Below are positions 1 through 5,336 of a stretch of 6,043 nucleotides of DNA, piece by piece; position 1 is the first letter of the stretch, and every line of letters begins with the position of its first letter. Both the position numbers and the translations under genes were made by a program. Below the pieces are notes generated by a model. That model was given only the letters and a program-made list of their open reading frames with translations, did not search any database and was not told where the DNA came from. The DNA comes from Victivallales bacterium (GTDB taxonomy: Bacteria; Verrucomicrobiota; Lentisphaeria; Oligosphaerales; Oligosphaeraceae), in contig JAFRLP010000182.1 of assembly GCA_017431185.1 (NCBI GenBank), positions 1 through 6,043 of the forward strand, written 5' to 3'.

Positions 1-55
1 GCGGTTGGGCAGTAGTTTTGCAATTACCTCTCTAAAAAAGAAGTTTGAACCATTT

Positions 56-97
56 GGGGCGTGTCGGCACATCAGGTGTGGACACGCCCGTTTTTTT
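56..97 (+). terminator. Rho-independent terminator of the upstream unit
   Basis: A 9-bp perfect stem (GGGCGTGTC at 57-65 with GACACGCCC at 81-89) is topped by a second 4-bp stem (CACA 68-71 / TGTG 77-80) and followed, after one G, by seven T residues at 91-97. This is the textbook intrinsic terminator layout. It ends 43 nt before the hpt start, so it most simply terminates the gene to the left. If transcription starts further upstream it could instead lie in the hpt leader. Bases 1-55 hold no coding end I can identify; a short frame ending TAA at 33-35 could be the tail of the upstream gene but has no recognisable sequence. Confidence 0.85.
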
Positions 98-128
98 CGA
101 TGGGGGAGGCTTTTCCCGCATTTAGCGC

Positions 129-134
129 AAGGAA
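129..134 (+). promoter_or_regulatory. Ribosome binding site of hpt
   Basis: AAGGAA ends 6 nt before the ATG at 141, a normal Shine-Dalgarno distance, and supports this start over internal ones. No convincing -35/-10 pair fits between the terminator and this site. Confidence 0.55.
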
Positions 135-140
135 CAAACG

Positions 141-749
141 ATGAAGGACCAGTTGCCGAAACATGACCATCGGGTTAAGTCGATTCTGCTCGGTTCCGAG
201 CAGATTTCGGAAAGGGTTGAGGAGTTGGCTGCGGAAATAGCCGCCGACTATCGTGGCAAAGGCGAGCTGACGCTGGTGAGCATTATCAAAGGAGCCGTTG
301 TCTTCACTGCGGATTTGGCGCGTGCGTTATCCCGACAAGGCATGGAGGGCATTCGCCTGGCCTTCATCCGCGCCAGCACCTACGGCAACGGCATGAAAGG
401 AGAGGGCGAGGCCAGTCGTCAAGTTCAGATTGACACGATAGGCGCTCAGTTGGTCACCCCGAATCTGCTGTTGATCGATGATGTTCTGGATCAGGGCTTC
501 ACCCTTTCCGCCGTGAAGCGGTTCCTGAAGGAGAATCAACCAAATGTCTCGGTGAAAACCGCTGTGTTTCTGAGGAAGAAGCTGGCTCATCCATCCCCTG
601 AGGTTCTGGAACTGCGGCAACATTTCCAGCCAGACTACGTTGGCTTTGACATTGACGACCGATGGATTGTCGGCTATGGTCTGGACGTGGATGAACTATA
701 CCGCGAATTGCCTTATGTCGCCCTGGTTGACGAGAACGCCTTCAAATAG
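141..749 (+). CDS. hpt: Hypoxanthine phosphoribosyltransferase
   Basis: Predicted cytoplasmic purine-salvage enzyme that transfers the 5-phosphoribosyl group of PRPP to hypoxanthine (often also guanine) to form IMP/GMP. At 202 aa it is a little longer than typical bacterial HPRTs. Family landmarks are visible in order: the SIIKGAVVFTADL segment (residues 47-59), the flexible-loop region STYGNG with GEGE (79-90), the PRPP-binding motif LLLIDDVLDQGFTL (109-122) with D113/D114 and the catalytic-base equivalent D117, the base-contacting stretch FLRKK (143-147), and the C-terminal YVGFDIDDRWIVGYGLDVDE (166-185) followed by YRELPYV. Residue 118, normally Thr or Ser before the Gly of the PRPP loop, is Gln. 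No cysteines and no signal peptide. The next gene starts 94 nt downstream with no obvious terminator between, so read-through is possible. Family assignment is firm; substrate preference (hypoxanthine versus guanine/xanthine) is not shown. Confidence 0.9.
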   Translation: MKDQLPKHDHRVKSILLGSEQISERVEELAAEIAADYRGKGELTLVSIIKGAVVFTADLARALSRQGMEGIRLAFIRASTYGNGMKGEGEASRQVQIDTIGAQLVTPNLLLIDDVLDQGFTLSAVKRFLKENQPNVSVKTAVFLRKKLAHPSPEVLELRQHFQPDYVGFDIDDRWIVGYGLDVDELYRELPYVALVDENAFK

Positions 750-795
750 GTGTTTCTCCTGGAACGCCGCCCTCGGTGACGAAAGGTTATGAGTA

Positions 796-809
796 TGACC
801 ATCTGGTCA
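796..809 (+). promoter_or_regulatory. Palindrome TGACCA-N2-TGGTCA, possible operator
   Basis: A perfect 6-bp inverted repeat with a 2-bp spacer sits 34 nt upstream of the GH28-like start codon in the only gap between it and hpt. The size and two-fold symmetry suit a dimeric transcription factor site. As RNA it would be a weak 5-bp hairpin with a 4-nt loop and no U-run, so it is a poor terminator. No regulator is encoded nearby, and a palindrome of this size can arise by chance. Confidence 0.25.
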
Positions 810-843
810 CTGTTTGGCTGAAAATCATTGACAGAGATAAAAC

Positions 844-2148
844 ATGAACATTGTCGATTTTGGAGCCGTTGCAGACGGCAAGACCGTCAACACCAAGGCA
901 ATTCAGGCCGCCATTGATGCCTGCGTGGCTGTGGGCGGTGGTGTGGTCACCGTGCCTGCTGGTGTTTTTGTCACTGGGACAATTTGGCTGAAGAGCCACG
1001 TGGAACTTCATTTGGAGATGGGGGCATTGCTGAAGGCTTCGGCGGATTTGGCGGACTACTGCACGGCGGACAGCTACGAACAGAATACCTTCAGCCAGAG
1101 GGAGCAGTGGAACGGCGCACATCTGATTGTCGCCCTCGAACAGGAGGATGTGGCGGTCACCGGCCCTGGGACAATTGACGGTCGCGGCGAATTCTTCTTT
1201 GAGGACGAGGTTCACGAGCACGAGCGACATTCCTTTGGCTGGTTCGATGGGTTCAGGATGGCACGCGACAAGCAAAATTTGCGCCCTGGGCAATTGATTG
1301 TGTTCTGCGAATGCGACAATGTGCGTGTCGCCAACCTGACTCTCCGCGATTCGCCGTGCTGGACATTGTTTCTGCACGGCTGCACTGATGTCATCGTCAC
1401 TGGACTGAACATTCGCAATCCGCGTGTAAACCTCAACACCGACGGCATTGACATCGACTGCTGTGATTGTGTCACTGTCTCCGACTGCATCATTCACACG
1501 GGGGATGACGCCATCACTGTGCGCGGCAATCCGCAGAGGCTCAAGCACAAGCGTGCCTGTGAGAACATCTCCATCACCAATTGCGTGCTGGACTGCGCTG
1601 TCTGCGGTTTTCGCATTGGGGTGGGGGATGGGAGCATTCGCCACGTGGCCATTTCCAACATCACGATGAAGCGTGTCTGCACTGGCATCCTGGTTCAAGC
1701 CGCCTATACGGAACCATCGAAGGGCACTGACATTTCGGATTTGGCGATTGCCAATATACAGCTTCATTGCGCGGCATTCCCAGTGCGTATCCTGTCTGGT
1801 GCGCCCTCGTCCACCGCCACGATTCGGGATATCCATATAGATGGGTTGCATGGTCAGTGTCATGCGTCCTGCAAGTTTGTGGGCGGGGAAAAGGCAGCGC
1901 TGCGAAACATCACACTCCGCAATGTCGATTTGACTGTAGTGGCTTCCCCGGTGAAGCTGGTGGCGCCAGAGGATTATCCGCAGGAAATGTTCCTGTTCAA
2001 GAATGCCAAGGACATCACCTTGGAGAATGTCCGAATCTTCTGGGACGAGGGGGCGGAGCCGACTTGGAAATGCGCTGTTCGCCAAGAGGACTCCACTGTT
2101 GATTTTCGTCCTGGTTGCTCCATCCCCGAACCGCCGTCCGCCAGGTGA
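844..2148 (+). CDS. GH28-family (polygalacturonase-like) glycosidase, atypical active site
   Basis: A 434-aa right-handed beta-helix protein of the glycoside hydrolase 28 type, the family of pectin galacturonidases and rhamnogalacturonases. The N-terminus MNIVDFGAVADGKT with NTKAIQAAIDAC (residues 1-27), GGGVVTVPAGVF (31-42) and the TGPGTIDGRG turn (106-115) is classic. NTDGID (198-203) and GDDAI (220-224) supply the three catalytic-type aspartates D200, D221 and D222. The family's downstream GHG and RIK motifs are not found: the corresponding stretch reads CGFRIGVGDG (254-263), then TGILVQ (280-285). There is no signal peptide, and an in-frame TAA at 838-840 excludes a longer start, so it should act in the cytoplasm, perhaps on imported oligosaccharides. 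About 20 cysteines (near 4.6%) are present, several clustered in DIDCCDC (203-209). The ribosome site is weak (AGAG at 833-836). Substrate is not determinable; epimerase- or lyase-like beta-helix activity is an alternative. Confidence 0.85.
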   Translation: MNIVDFGAVADGKTVNTKAIQAAIDACVAVGGGVVTVPAGVFVTGTIWLKSHVELHLEMGALLKASADLADYCTADSYEQNTFSQREQWNGAHLIVALEQEDVAVTGPGTIDGRGEFFFEDEVHEHERHSFGWFDGFRMARDKQNLRPGQLIVFCECDNVRVANLTLRDSPCWTLFLHGCTDVIVTGLNIRNPRVNLNTDGIDIDCCDCVTVSDCIIHTGDDAITVRGNPQRLKHKRACENISITNCVLDCAVCGFRIGVGDGSIRHVAISNITMKRVCTGILVQAAYTEPSKGTDISDLAIANIQLHCAAFPVRILSGAPSSTATIRDIHIDGLHGQCHASCKFVGGEKAALRNITLRNVDLTVVASPVKLVAPEDYPQEMFLFKNAKDITLENVRIFWDEGAEPTWKCAVRQEDSTVDFRPGCSIPEPPSAR

Positions 2149-2161
2149 TGCTTTGGGAAAC

Positions 2162-2174
2162 GAGGGGAACCCTC
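2162..2174. repeat. Small hairpin GAGGG-GAA-CCCTC
   Basis: A 5-bp perfect stem with a GAA triloop lies 13 nt after the GH28-like stop. It may be the first element of the palindrome cluster. No T-run follows, so it is not a standard terminator. Confidence 0.4.
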
Positions 2175-2195
2175 CGATATTGGTCTGGCCTCGTA

Positions 2196-2280
2196 TGGCC
2201 GCGCGGAGCGCGACCTGCCAAACCGAACCATGAAAGCAAGCACGAGTGGCGGGTTTGGCAGACTGCGCTCCGCGTGGCCA
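2196..2280. repeat. Large imperfect inverted repeat, REP-pair (BIME)-like
   Basis: The 29-nt left arm (2196-2224) and the reverse complement of the right arm (2252-2280) agree at 25 of 29 positions; both contain CGCGGAGCGC and CTGCCAAACC. With G-U pairs, 27 of 29 positions could pair in RNA, giving a long stem with a 27-nt loop. Each arm is itself a small hairpin: CGCGC-GGA-GCGCG at 2200-2212 and GCGC-TCC-GCGT at 2265-2275. Two short palindromic units facing each other between genes is the layout of paired REP elements. A miniature transposon remnant or a mRNA-stabilising 3' structure are alternatives. Confidence 0.65.
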
Positions 2281-2303
2281 GTATCAGTTGCTGAGTAAAG
2301 GTA

Positions 2304-2324
2304 GCGGCGGCGTCTCGCCGCCGT
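2304..2324. repeat. GC-rich perfect hairpin CGGCGGCG-TCT-CGCCGCCG
   Basis: An 8-bp perfect all-G/C stem (2305-2312 with 2316-2323) has a TCT triloop, and a G-T pair at 2304/2324 can extend it. It follows the large inverted repeat by 23 nt. No T-run follows, so it looks more like an extragenic palindrome than a terminator, although so stable a stem could still slow polymerase or protect an mRNA 3' end. Confidence 0.6.
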
Positions 2325-2337
2325 CAACACAACGCAG

Positions 2338-2354
2338 GAAACACGGTGTGTTTC
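2338..2354. repeat. Hairpin GAAACAC-GGT-GTGTTTC
   Basis: A perfect 7-bp inverted repeat with a 3-nt centre marks the change from GC-rich to AT-rich sequence upstream of the methyltransferase promoter. It could be a protein-binding palindrome, or the right edge of the palindrome cluster. Confidence 0.4.
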
Positions 2355-2409
2355 ATAGGAGGCATTACTGCTGTTTGTTGTTTTTCATCAAATAGGACAA
2401 GTGTTTGTG

Positions 2410-2437
2410 TTGCATCTTGCTATTTCCGTGATATATT
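2410..2437 (+). promoter_or_regulatory. Putative sigma-70-type promoter for the restriction-modification genes
   Basis: TATATT at 2432-2437 matches the -10 consensus at five of six positions and is preceded by TG one base upstream (2429-2430), an extended -10. A weak -35, TTGCAT at 2410-2415, lies 16 bp upstream. The surroundings are AT-rich. Initiation near 2444 would give a leader of roughly 23 nt containing the strong ribosome binding site. Confidence 0.45.
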
Positions 2438-2452
2438 TTGAGGGATAAGATT

Positions 2453-2461
2453 AAAGGAGGT
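2453..2461 (+). promoter_or_regulatory. Near-perfect Shine-Dalgarno AAAGGAGGT
   Basis: Nine bases complementary to the 16S rRNA 3' end lie 5 nt before the ATG at 2467. This selects that ATG over the second one at 2473 and predicts strong translation of the methyltransferase, clearly stronger than for the other genes in the window. Confidence 0.8.
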
Positions 2462-2466
2462 TTTGG

Positions 2467-3633
2467 ATGCCAATGCGTTCTGTAGAACTTTTCACTGGGG
2501 CAGGTGGACTGGCGCTTGGACTTGAGAAGGCAGGGTTTCATCACGAGGCCATGTTTGAGTTCAATGCTCAGGCTTGCAATACAATCCAGTATAATGTCAG
2601 GCATGGTCAGCCACTTGCGCGCAACTGGAAAATACGCCAGGCAGACGTTCGTGATGTCCATTATTCAGAATTGCTGGATGACATTGAACTTGTGGCTGGA
2701 GGTCCACCGTGCCAGCCTTTTTCCATGGGGGGGAAGGCTCGTGGACGGAATGACGCCAGAGACATGTTTCCCGAAGCGGTAAGGGCGGTCAGGGAACTGT
2801 CTCCACGTTGCTTTGTGTTTGAGAATGTGAAAGGACTTCTTCGCGAGAGTTTTGCCAGTTATTTCAACTACATTGTTCTCCAACTCTCGTTTCCCACTGT
2901 GACATGTGGCGAAAATGAGGATTGGGCTGACCATCTTTCACGTCTTGAGAAGATTCAGACCAGCGGGCATCTGCCATCCCTTTCCTACCGTGTTGTCTAT
3001 AGGCTTCTGAACGCGGCGGACTATGGTGTCCCGCAATATCGTCACCGTGTGTTTATCGTTGGTTTTCGTTCAGACCTCGGGCTTGAGTGGCATTTTCCCC
3101 AGAAGACCCATTGCCTTGATCGTCTCCTCTGGGAGCAATGGGTGACTGGCGAATACTGGGATATGCACAGGGTCGCGCTAAAGTCCCGCCCCAATATGCC
3201 AGAGGATGTCAAGGGCAGGGTAACGTGGCTGAAAGAGAACTACTGTCTTCTGGAACCTTCAGGAACGCGATACAGAACAGTCCGTGATGCACTCGCAGGC
3301 CTTCCTGAACCTGGTAAGGACAGTGGCGTTTTCAATCATGAGATCCGTGATGGCGGTCGCCCATATCCAGGCCATACAGGAAGTCTTCTTGACCAGCCGT
3401 CAAAAACTCTGAAGGCAGGGGCACATGGTGTCCCTGGCGGTGAGAATATGGTTGTTTTTCCTGATGGCAAGTGCAGATACTACACAGTCAGGGAGGCCGC
3501 CCGCATTCAAACATTCCCTGATGATTATGTTTTTGACAGTCCGTGGACTGAAGCCATGAGGCAGATAGGCAATGCTGTTCCGACACGTCTTGCCGAGATA
3601 GTCGGACAAACCATTCTTGCACAACTTGCATAG
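2467..3633 (+). CDS. Type II DNA (cytosine-5) methyltransferase, Eco29kI-type partner
   Basis: This 388-aa protein has the m5C-methyltransferase motifs in standard order: motif I FTGAGGLALGLE (residues 9-20) for S-adenosylmethionine, motif IV GGPPCQPFS (78-86) with nucleophile Cys82, motif VI ENV (119-121), motif VIII QYRHR (190-194), motif IX around RTVRDALAGLP (270-280), then REAARIQTFPDDYVF (342-356) and motif X QIGNAVPT (366-373). The target-recognition region lies between VIII and IX, about 200-270. All catalytic residues are present, so the enzyme should be active. It protects host DNA by methylating the sites cut by the endonuclease directly downstream. Because that endonuclease is of the Eco29kI family, the shared site is inferred to be CCGCGG or close to it. 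Length agrees with the roughly 380 aa I recall for M.Eco29kI. No controller-protein gene is present. Its stop codon is part of the downstream ribosome site. Confidence 0.93.
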   Translation: MPMRSVELFTGAGGLALGLEKAGFHHEAMFEFNAQACNTIQYNVRHGQPLARNWKIRQADVRDVHYSELLDDIELVAGGPPCQPFSMGGKARGRNDARDMFPEAVRAVRELSPRCFVFENVKGLLRESFASYFNYIVLQLSFPTVTCGENEDWADHLSRLEKIQTSGHLPSLSYRVVYRLLNAADYGVPQYRHRVFIVGFRSDLGLEWHFPQKTHCLDRLLWEQWVTGEYWDMHRVALKSRPNMPEDVKGRVTWLKENYCLLEPSGTRYRTVRDALAGLPEPGKDSGVFNHEIRDGGRPYPGHTGSLLDQPSKTLKAGAHGVPGGENMVVFPDGKCRYYTVREAARIQTFPDDYVFDSPWTEAMRQIGNAVPTRLAEIVGQTILAQLA

Positions 3634-3636
3634 GTG
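3632..3636 (+). promoter_or_regulatory. Ribosome binding site AGGTG overlapping the methyltransferase stop
   Basis: AGGTG shares bases with the TAG stop (3631-3633) and lies 6 nt before the ATG at 3643. It favours that ATG over the in-frame GTG at 3634, which would sit inside the ribosome site, and suggests that endonuclease translation is coupled to termination of the methyltransferase. Confidence 0.6.
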
Positions 3637-3642
3637 TTTTCA

Positions 3643-4272
3643 ATGGCGGATAATGACAGTATAACCGTTTTGCCCTCCTTCAATCCCTTGGACAAGCGTA
3701 ACCTTGCGGAGAGTGTCACGGAGGCGATGTTGGCACGGCCTGTTGAACCGTTGCCGTCTTTGCCGTTTGTGGGGGCTGGAATATATGCCATCTATTACAC
3801 AGGAAGTTTCCCCTTGTACCGTGAAATCGCCGTCCGCAATGCCGAAGGGGCATTTCGTCAGCCGATTTATGTGGGAAAGGCTGTTCCTGAGGGAGCAAGA
3901 AAAGGAGGGATGGGTTTTGACTCCGATCCAGGGCGGGCTTTGTGGAAACGTTTGTGCGAACATGCCAAATCAGTTGCGGACGCGCACAATCTCGACTCTG
4001 CGTCATTTTTCTGCCGTTTCTTGGCTGTTGACGATATATGGATTCCGTTGGCTGAATCGTTGCTGATAGAGCGTTTTACGCCATTGTGGAATCAGGCGCT
4101 TGATGGCTTTGGCAATCATGCTCCTGGAAAGGGCCGTTATAATCAGCAGAAGTCACCATGGGATACGCTGCATCCAGGGCGTGAATGGGCTGAAAAACTT
4201 CAGAAGAACGTCTGCGATGTCGAAGGTATTGAGGCGAAAGTCAGGGCATTTATAGCCGAGCATTACCGATAG
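3643..4272 (+). CDS. Eco29kI-family type II restriction endonuclease (GIY-YIG)
   Basis: From the ATG at 3643 the protein is 209 aa, close to the 214 aa recalled for R.Eco29kI; a GTG at 3634 would add three residues. The GIY-YIG nuclease core is explicit: GIYAIYY (residues 47-53, Tyr48) and PIYVGKA (75-81, Tyr76), then KRLCEH with Arg103 and His107, Glu138 in PLAESLLIERF, and Asn150 in PLWNQ. These match the order and spacing of the Eco29kI catalytic set as I recall it (Y49, Y76, R104, H108, E142, N154), notably R-x3-H and E-x11-N. The C-terminal GFGNHAPGKGRYNQQKSPWD (residues 155-174) is a family-like block. It should cut unmethylated DNA, with CCGCGG the inferred target. It lies 9 nt behind the methyltransferase, its RBS overlapping that gene's stop, and converges with azlD 9 bp downstream. 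No truncation is seen. Specificity is inferred from the family, not read from sequence. Confidence 0.9.
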   Translation: MADNDSITVLPSFNPLDKRNLAESVTEAMLARPVEPLPSLPFVGAGIYAIYYTGSFPLYREIAVRNAEGAFRQPIYVGKAVPEGARKGGMGFDSDPGRALWKRLCEHAKSVADAHNLDSASFFCRFLAVDDIWIPLAESLLIERFTPLWNQALDGFGNHAPGKGRYNQQKSPWDTLHPGREWAEKLQKNVCDVEGIEAKVRAFIAEHYR

Positions 4273-4281
4273 TGCGGTTTG

Positions 4282-4623
4282 TTACCTTTGCACAAGGAAC
4301 ATATAGAGGGCGGTCCCAGCCAGGATGGAGAGCAGCGGGTTGCGGCGCCAGAGTTGAAGTCCGATGACCGTCACTCCAGCCAACAGTTCCGCCATTCCCC
4401 AGGACTTTTGCGGCAGCGGGGTTTCCTTGAAGTAGGCGCAGAAGCAATAGACGACCAGCATGGCGATGGCAGCGGGCGAGATGACCCGTCCCAGATAGAT
4501 GATGATTTTCGGCGGGTGGCCGTCTTTGGCATGTCCAAAGGCCAGGAATGGAAAGGCGCGCAGCAGCAGAGAGACGCCAGCCATTGTGGCGGCCATCAGG
4601 AAAAGGTAAGTGTTTTCAGGCAT
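4282..4623 (-). CDS. azlD: AzlD-family branched-chain amino acid transporter, small subunit
   Basis: A 113-aa hydrophobic protein, the usual AzlD/YgaH size, predicted to pair with AzlC in the inner membrane to export branched-chain amino acids and toxic analogues such as azaleucine. About four hydrophobic stretches are visible (residues 5-22, 42-64, 77-90, 96-111). Family marks are RAFPF (22-26), YLGRVISPAAIAMLVVY (43-59) and the end RRNPLLSILAGTALYM (93-108). The ATG overlaps the azlC end by 8 bp (ATGCCTGA), and an AGGAG at 4634-4638 inside azlC lies 10 nt upstream, so translation is probably coupled. It ends 9 bp from the stop of the convergent endonuclease gene, with no room for a separate terminator. 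Confidence 0.87.
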   Translation of the reverse strand: MPENTYLFLMAATMAGVSLLLRAFPFLAFGHAKDGHPPKIIIYLGRVISPAAIAMLVVYCFCAYFKETPLPQKSWGMAELLAGVTVIGLQLWRRNPLLSILAGTALYMFLVQR

Positions 4624-5329
4624 TGGGCTGGCTCTCCTGTTTATCCAGAGAGTTGCGGAATAGTAGGAAAGTCCCCAGCATCAGAAGCATGGCGGGGATA
4701 ATCATTTTCTCCACTGGGAAGAGTAATTTGGCGATGAGCGCGCAGAACAGTCCGATGGCCGCTGGAATTCGATTGCTCTTTTCCCTGCATTGATCGGTCA
4801 GGATGACCAGGAAGAGTGCCGTCATGGCAAAATCAATTCCCTTCGTGTTGAACGGCAGAGACTTGCCCAGAAGGGTGCCGGCGACCACTCCGGCAATCCA
4901 GTAGAGATGGTCGAGTCCCGCCACCAGCAGGCAGTAGTCCAGGCTGCTTTCACCAGAAGGAGTTTTGTTCTCGACCTCCAGCGCGTAAGTTTCGTCCGTC
5001 AATGACCAAATCAGGTAGAGTTTTTTCCAGAGAGGGATGTTTTGGAGGCGTTCCAGCAGGGAGAGACCGTACATTGCATAGCGGATGTTCAGGCAGAAGG
5101 TCAGGAAAGCCACTTGCAGGAGCGGGGTATGGTTGCGTGCCCAATCGACGCAAATGAACTGCAAAGCCCCCGAGATGGAGGTTGCGCTGGTGAGCAGCCC
5201 CCAGAACGATGGAGTGGCAAGGTGTCCTTGCCTGACAAGCAGGATGCCCGCCGCCGCCCCCATTGTGGTGTAGCCCATCAGCACTGGCAGCGAACTGGCG
5301 AAGGCGGCCTTGAAGACTTTACTGGTCAT
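4616..5329 (-). CDS. azlC: AzlC-family branched-chain amino acid permease, large subunit
   Basis: Start placed at the ATG at 5327-5329, giving 237 aa, the normal AzlC/YgaZ length. A longer frame back to 5458 exists but would add 43 Arg-rich residues, overlap the kinase-like gene by 122 bp, and has no family resemblance. Characteristic segments in order: LPVLMGYTTMGAAAGIL (14-30), SATSISGALQF (48-58), NIRYAMYGLSL (81-91), LTDETYAL (110-117), GLDHLYWIAGVVAGTLLG (138-155) and GIDFAMTALFLVIL (164-177), with two further hydrophobic helices near 188-205 and 208-225 and a short charged tail. Predicted inner-membrane partner of AzlD for efflux of valine-type amino acids. It starts 7 nt after the kinase-like stop with a weak GGAA about 11 nt upstream, so expression from the same transcript is expected. 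Substrate range is inferred from the family. Confidence 0.9.
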   Translation of the reverse strand: MTSKVFKAAFASSLPVLMGYTTMGAAAGILLVRQGHLATPSFWGLLTSATSISGALQFICVDWARNHTPLLQVAFLTFCLNIRYAMYGLSLLERLQNIPLWKKLYLIWSLTDETYALEVENKTPSGESSLDYCLLVAGLDHLYWIAGVVAGTLLGKSLPFNTKGIDFAMTALFLVILTDQCREKSNRIPAAIGLFCALIAKLLFPVEKMIIPAMLLMLGTFLLFRNSLDKQESQPNA

Positions 5330-5336
5330 GGAACGG

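Larger units (their letters stand above)
2149..2409. other. Gene-free stretch with four consecutive hairpins
   Basis: No credible gene is seen in the 261 bases after the GH28-like stop. The stretch instead holds four inverted repeats in a row: 2162-2174, 2196-2280, 2304-2324 and 2338-2354. None is followed by a clear T-run. The left part is GC-rich. From about 2355 the composition turns AT-rich towards the promoter of the restriction-modification genes. Frames open through this segment translate to Arg/Pro-rich sequence with no family resemblance. Confidence 0.6.

Noticed and set aside
1..170. Frame 2 open from the left edge to a TGA near 165, suggesting an upstream gene overlapping hpt
   Set aside because: It passes straight through the terminator hairpin and its T-run, which would encode improbable FF/RW-rich sequence. 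Not credible as coding.
746..755. 10-bp sequence ATAGGTGTTT shared by the ends of hpt (746-755) and the methyltransferase gene (3630-3639)
   Set aside because: Both include the TAG stop, similarity stops beyond the 10 bases, and only the second is followed by a start codon at ribosome-site distance. Too short to be an insertion or attachment repeat.
828..833. Perfect -35 hexamer TTGACA just before the GH28-like start
   Set aside because: The matching -10 would fall inside the coding sequence at about 850-857, where there is nothing like TATAAT. Coincidence.
787..2085. 432-aa open frame on the - strand opposite the GH28-like gene
   Set aside because: It is fully antisense to a gene with clear family motifs, has no ribosome site I can see, and its translation shows no domain or membrane pattern. 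It is a composition shadow.
1974..2330. 118-aa - strand frame running through the palindrome cluster
   Set aside because: It reads through the inverted repeats into the end of the GH28-like gene and gives Arg/Pro/Ser-rich sequence without recognisable features. Not a gene.
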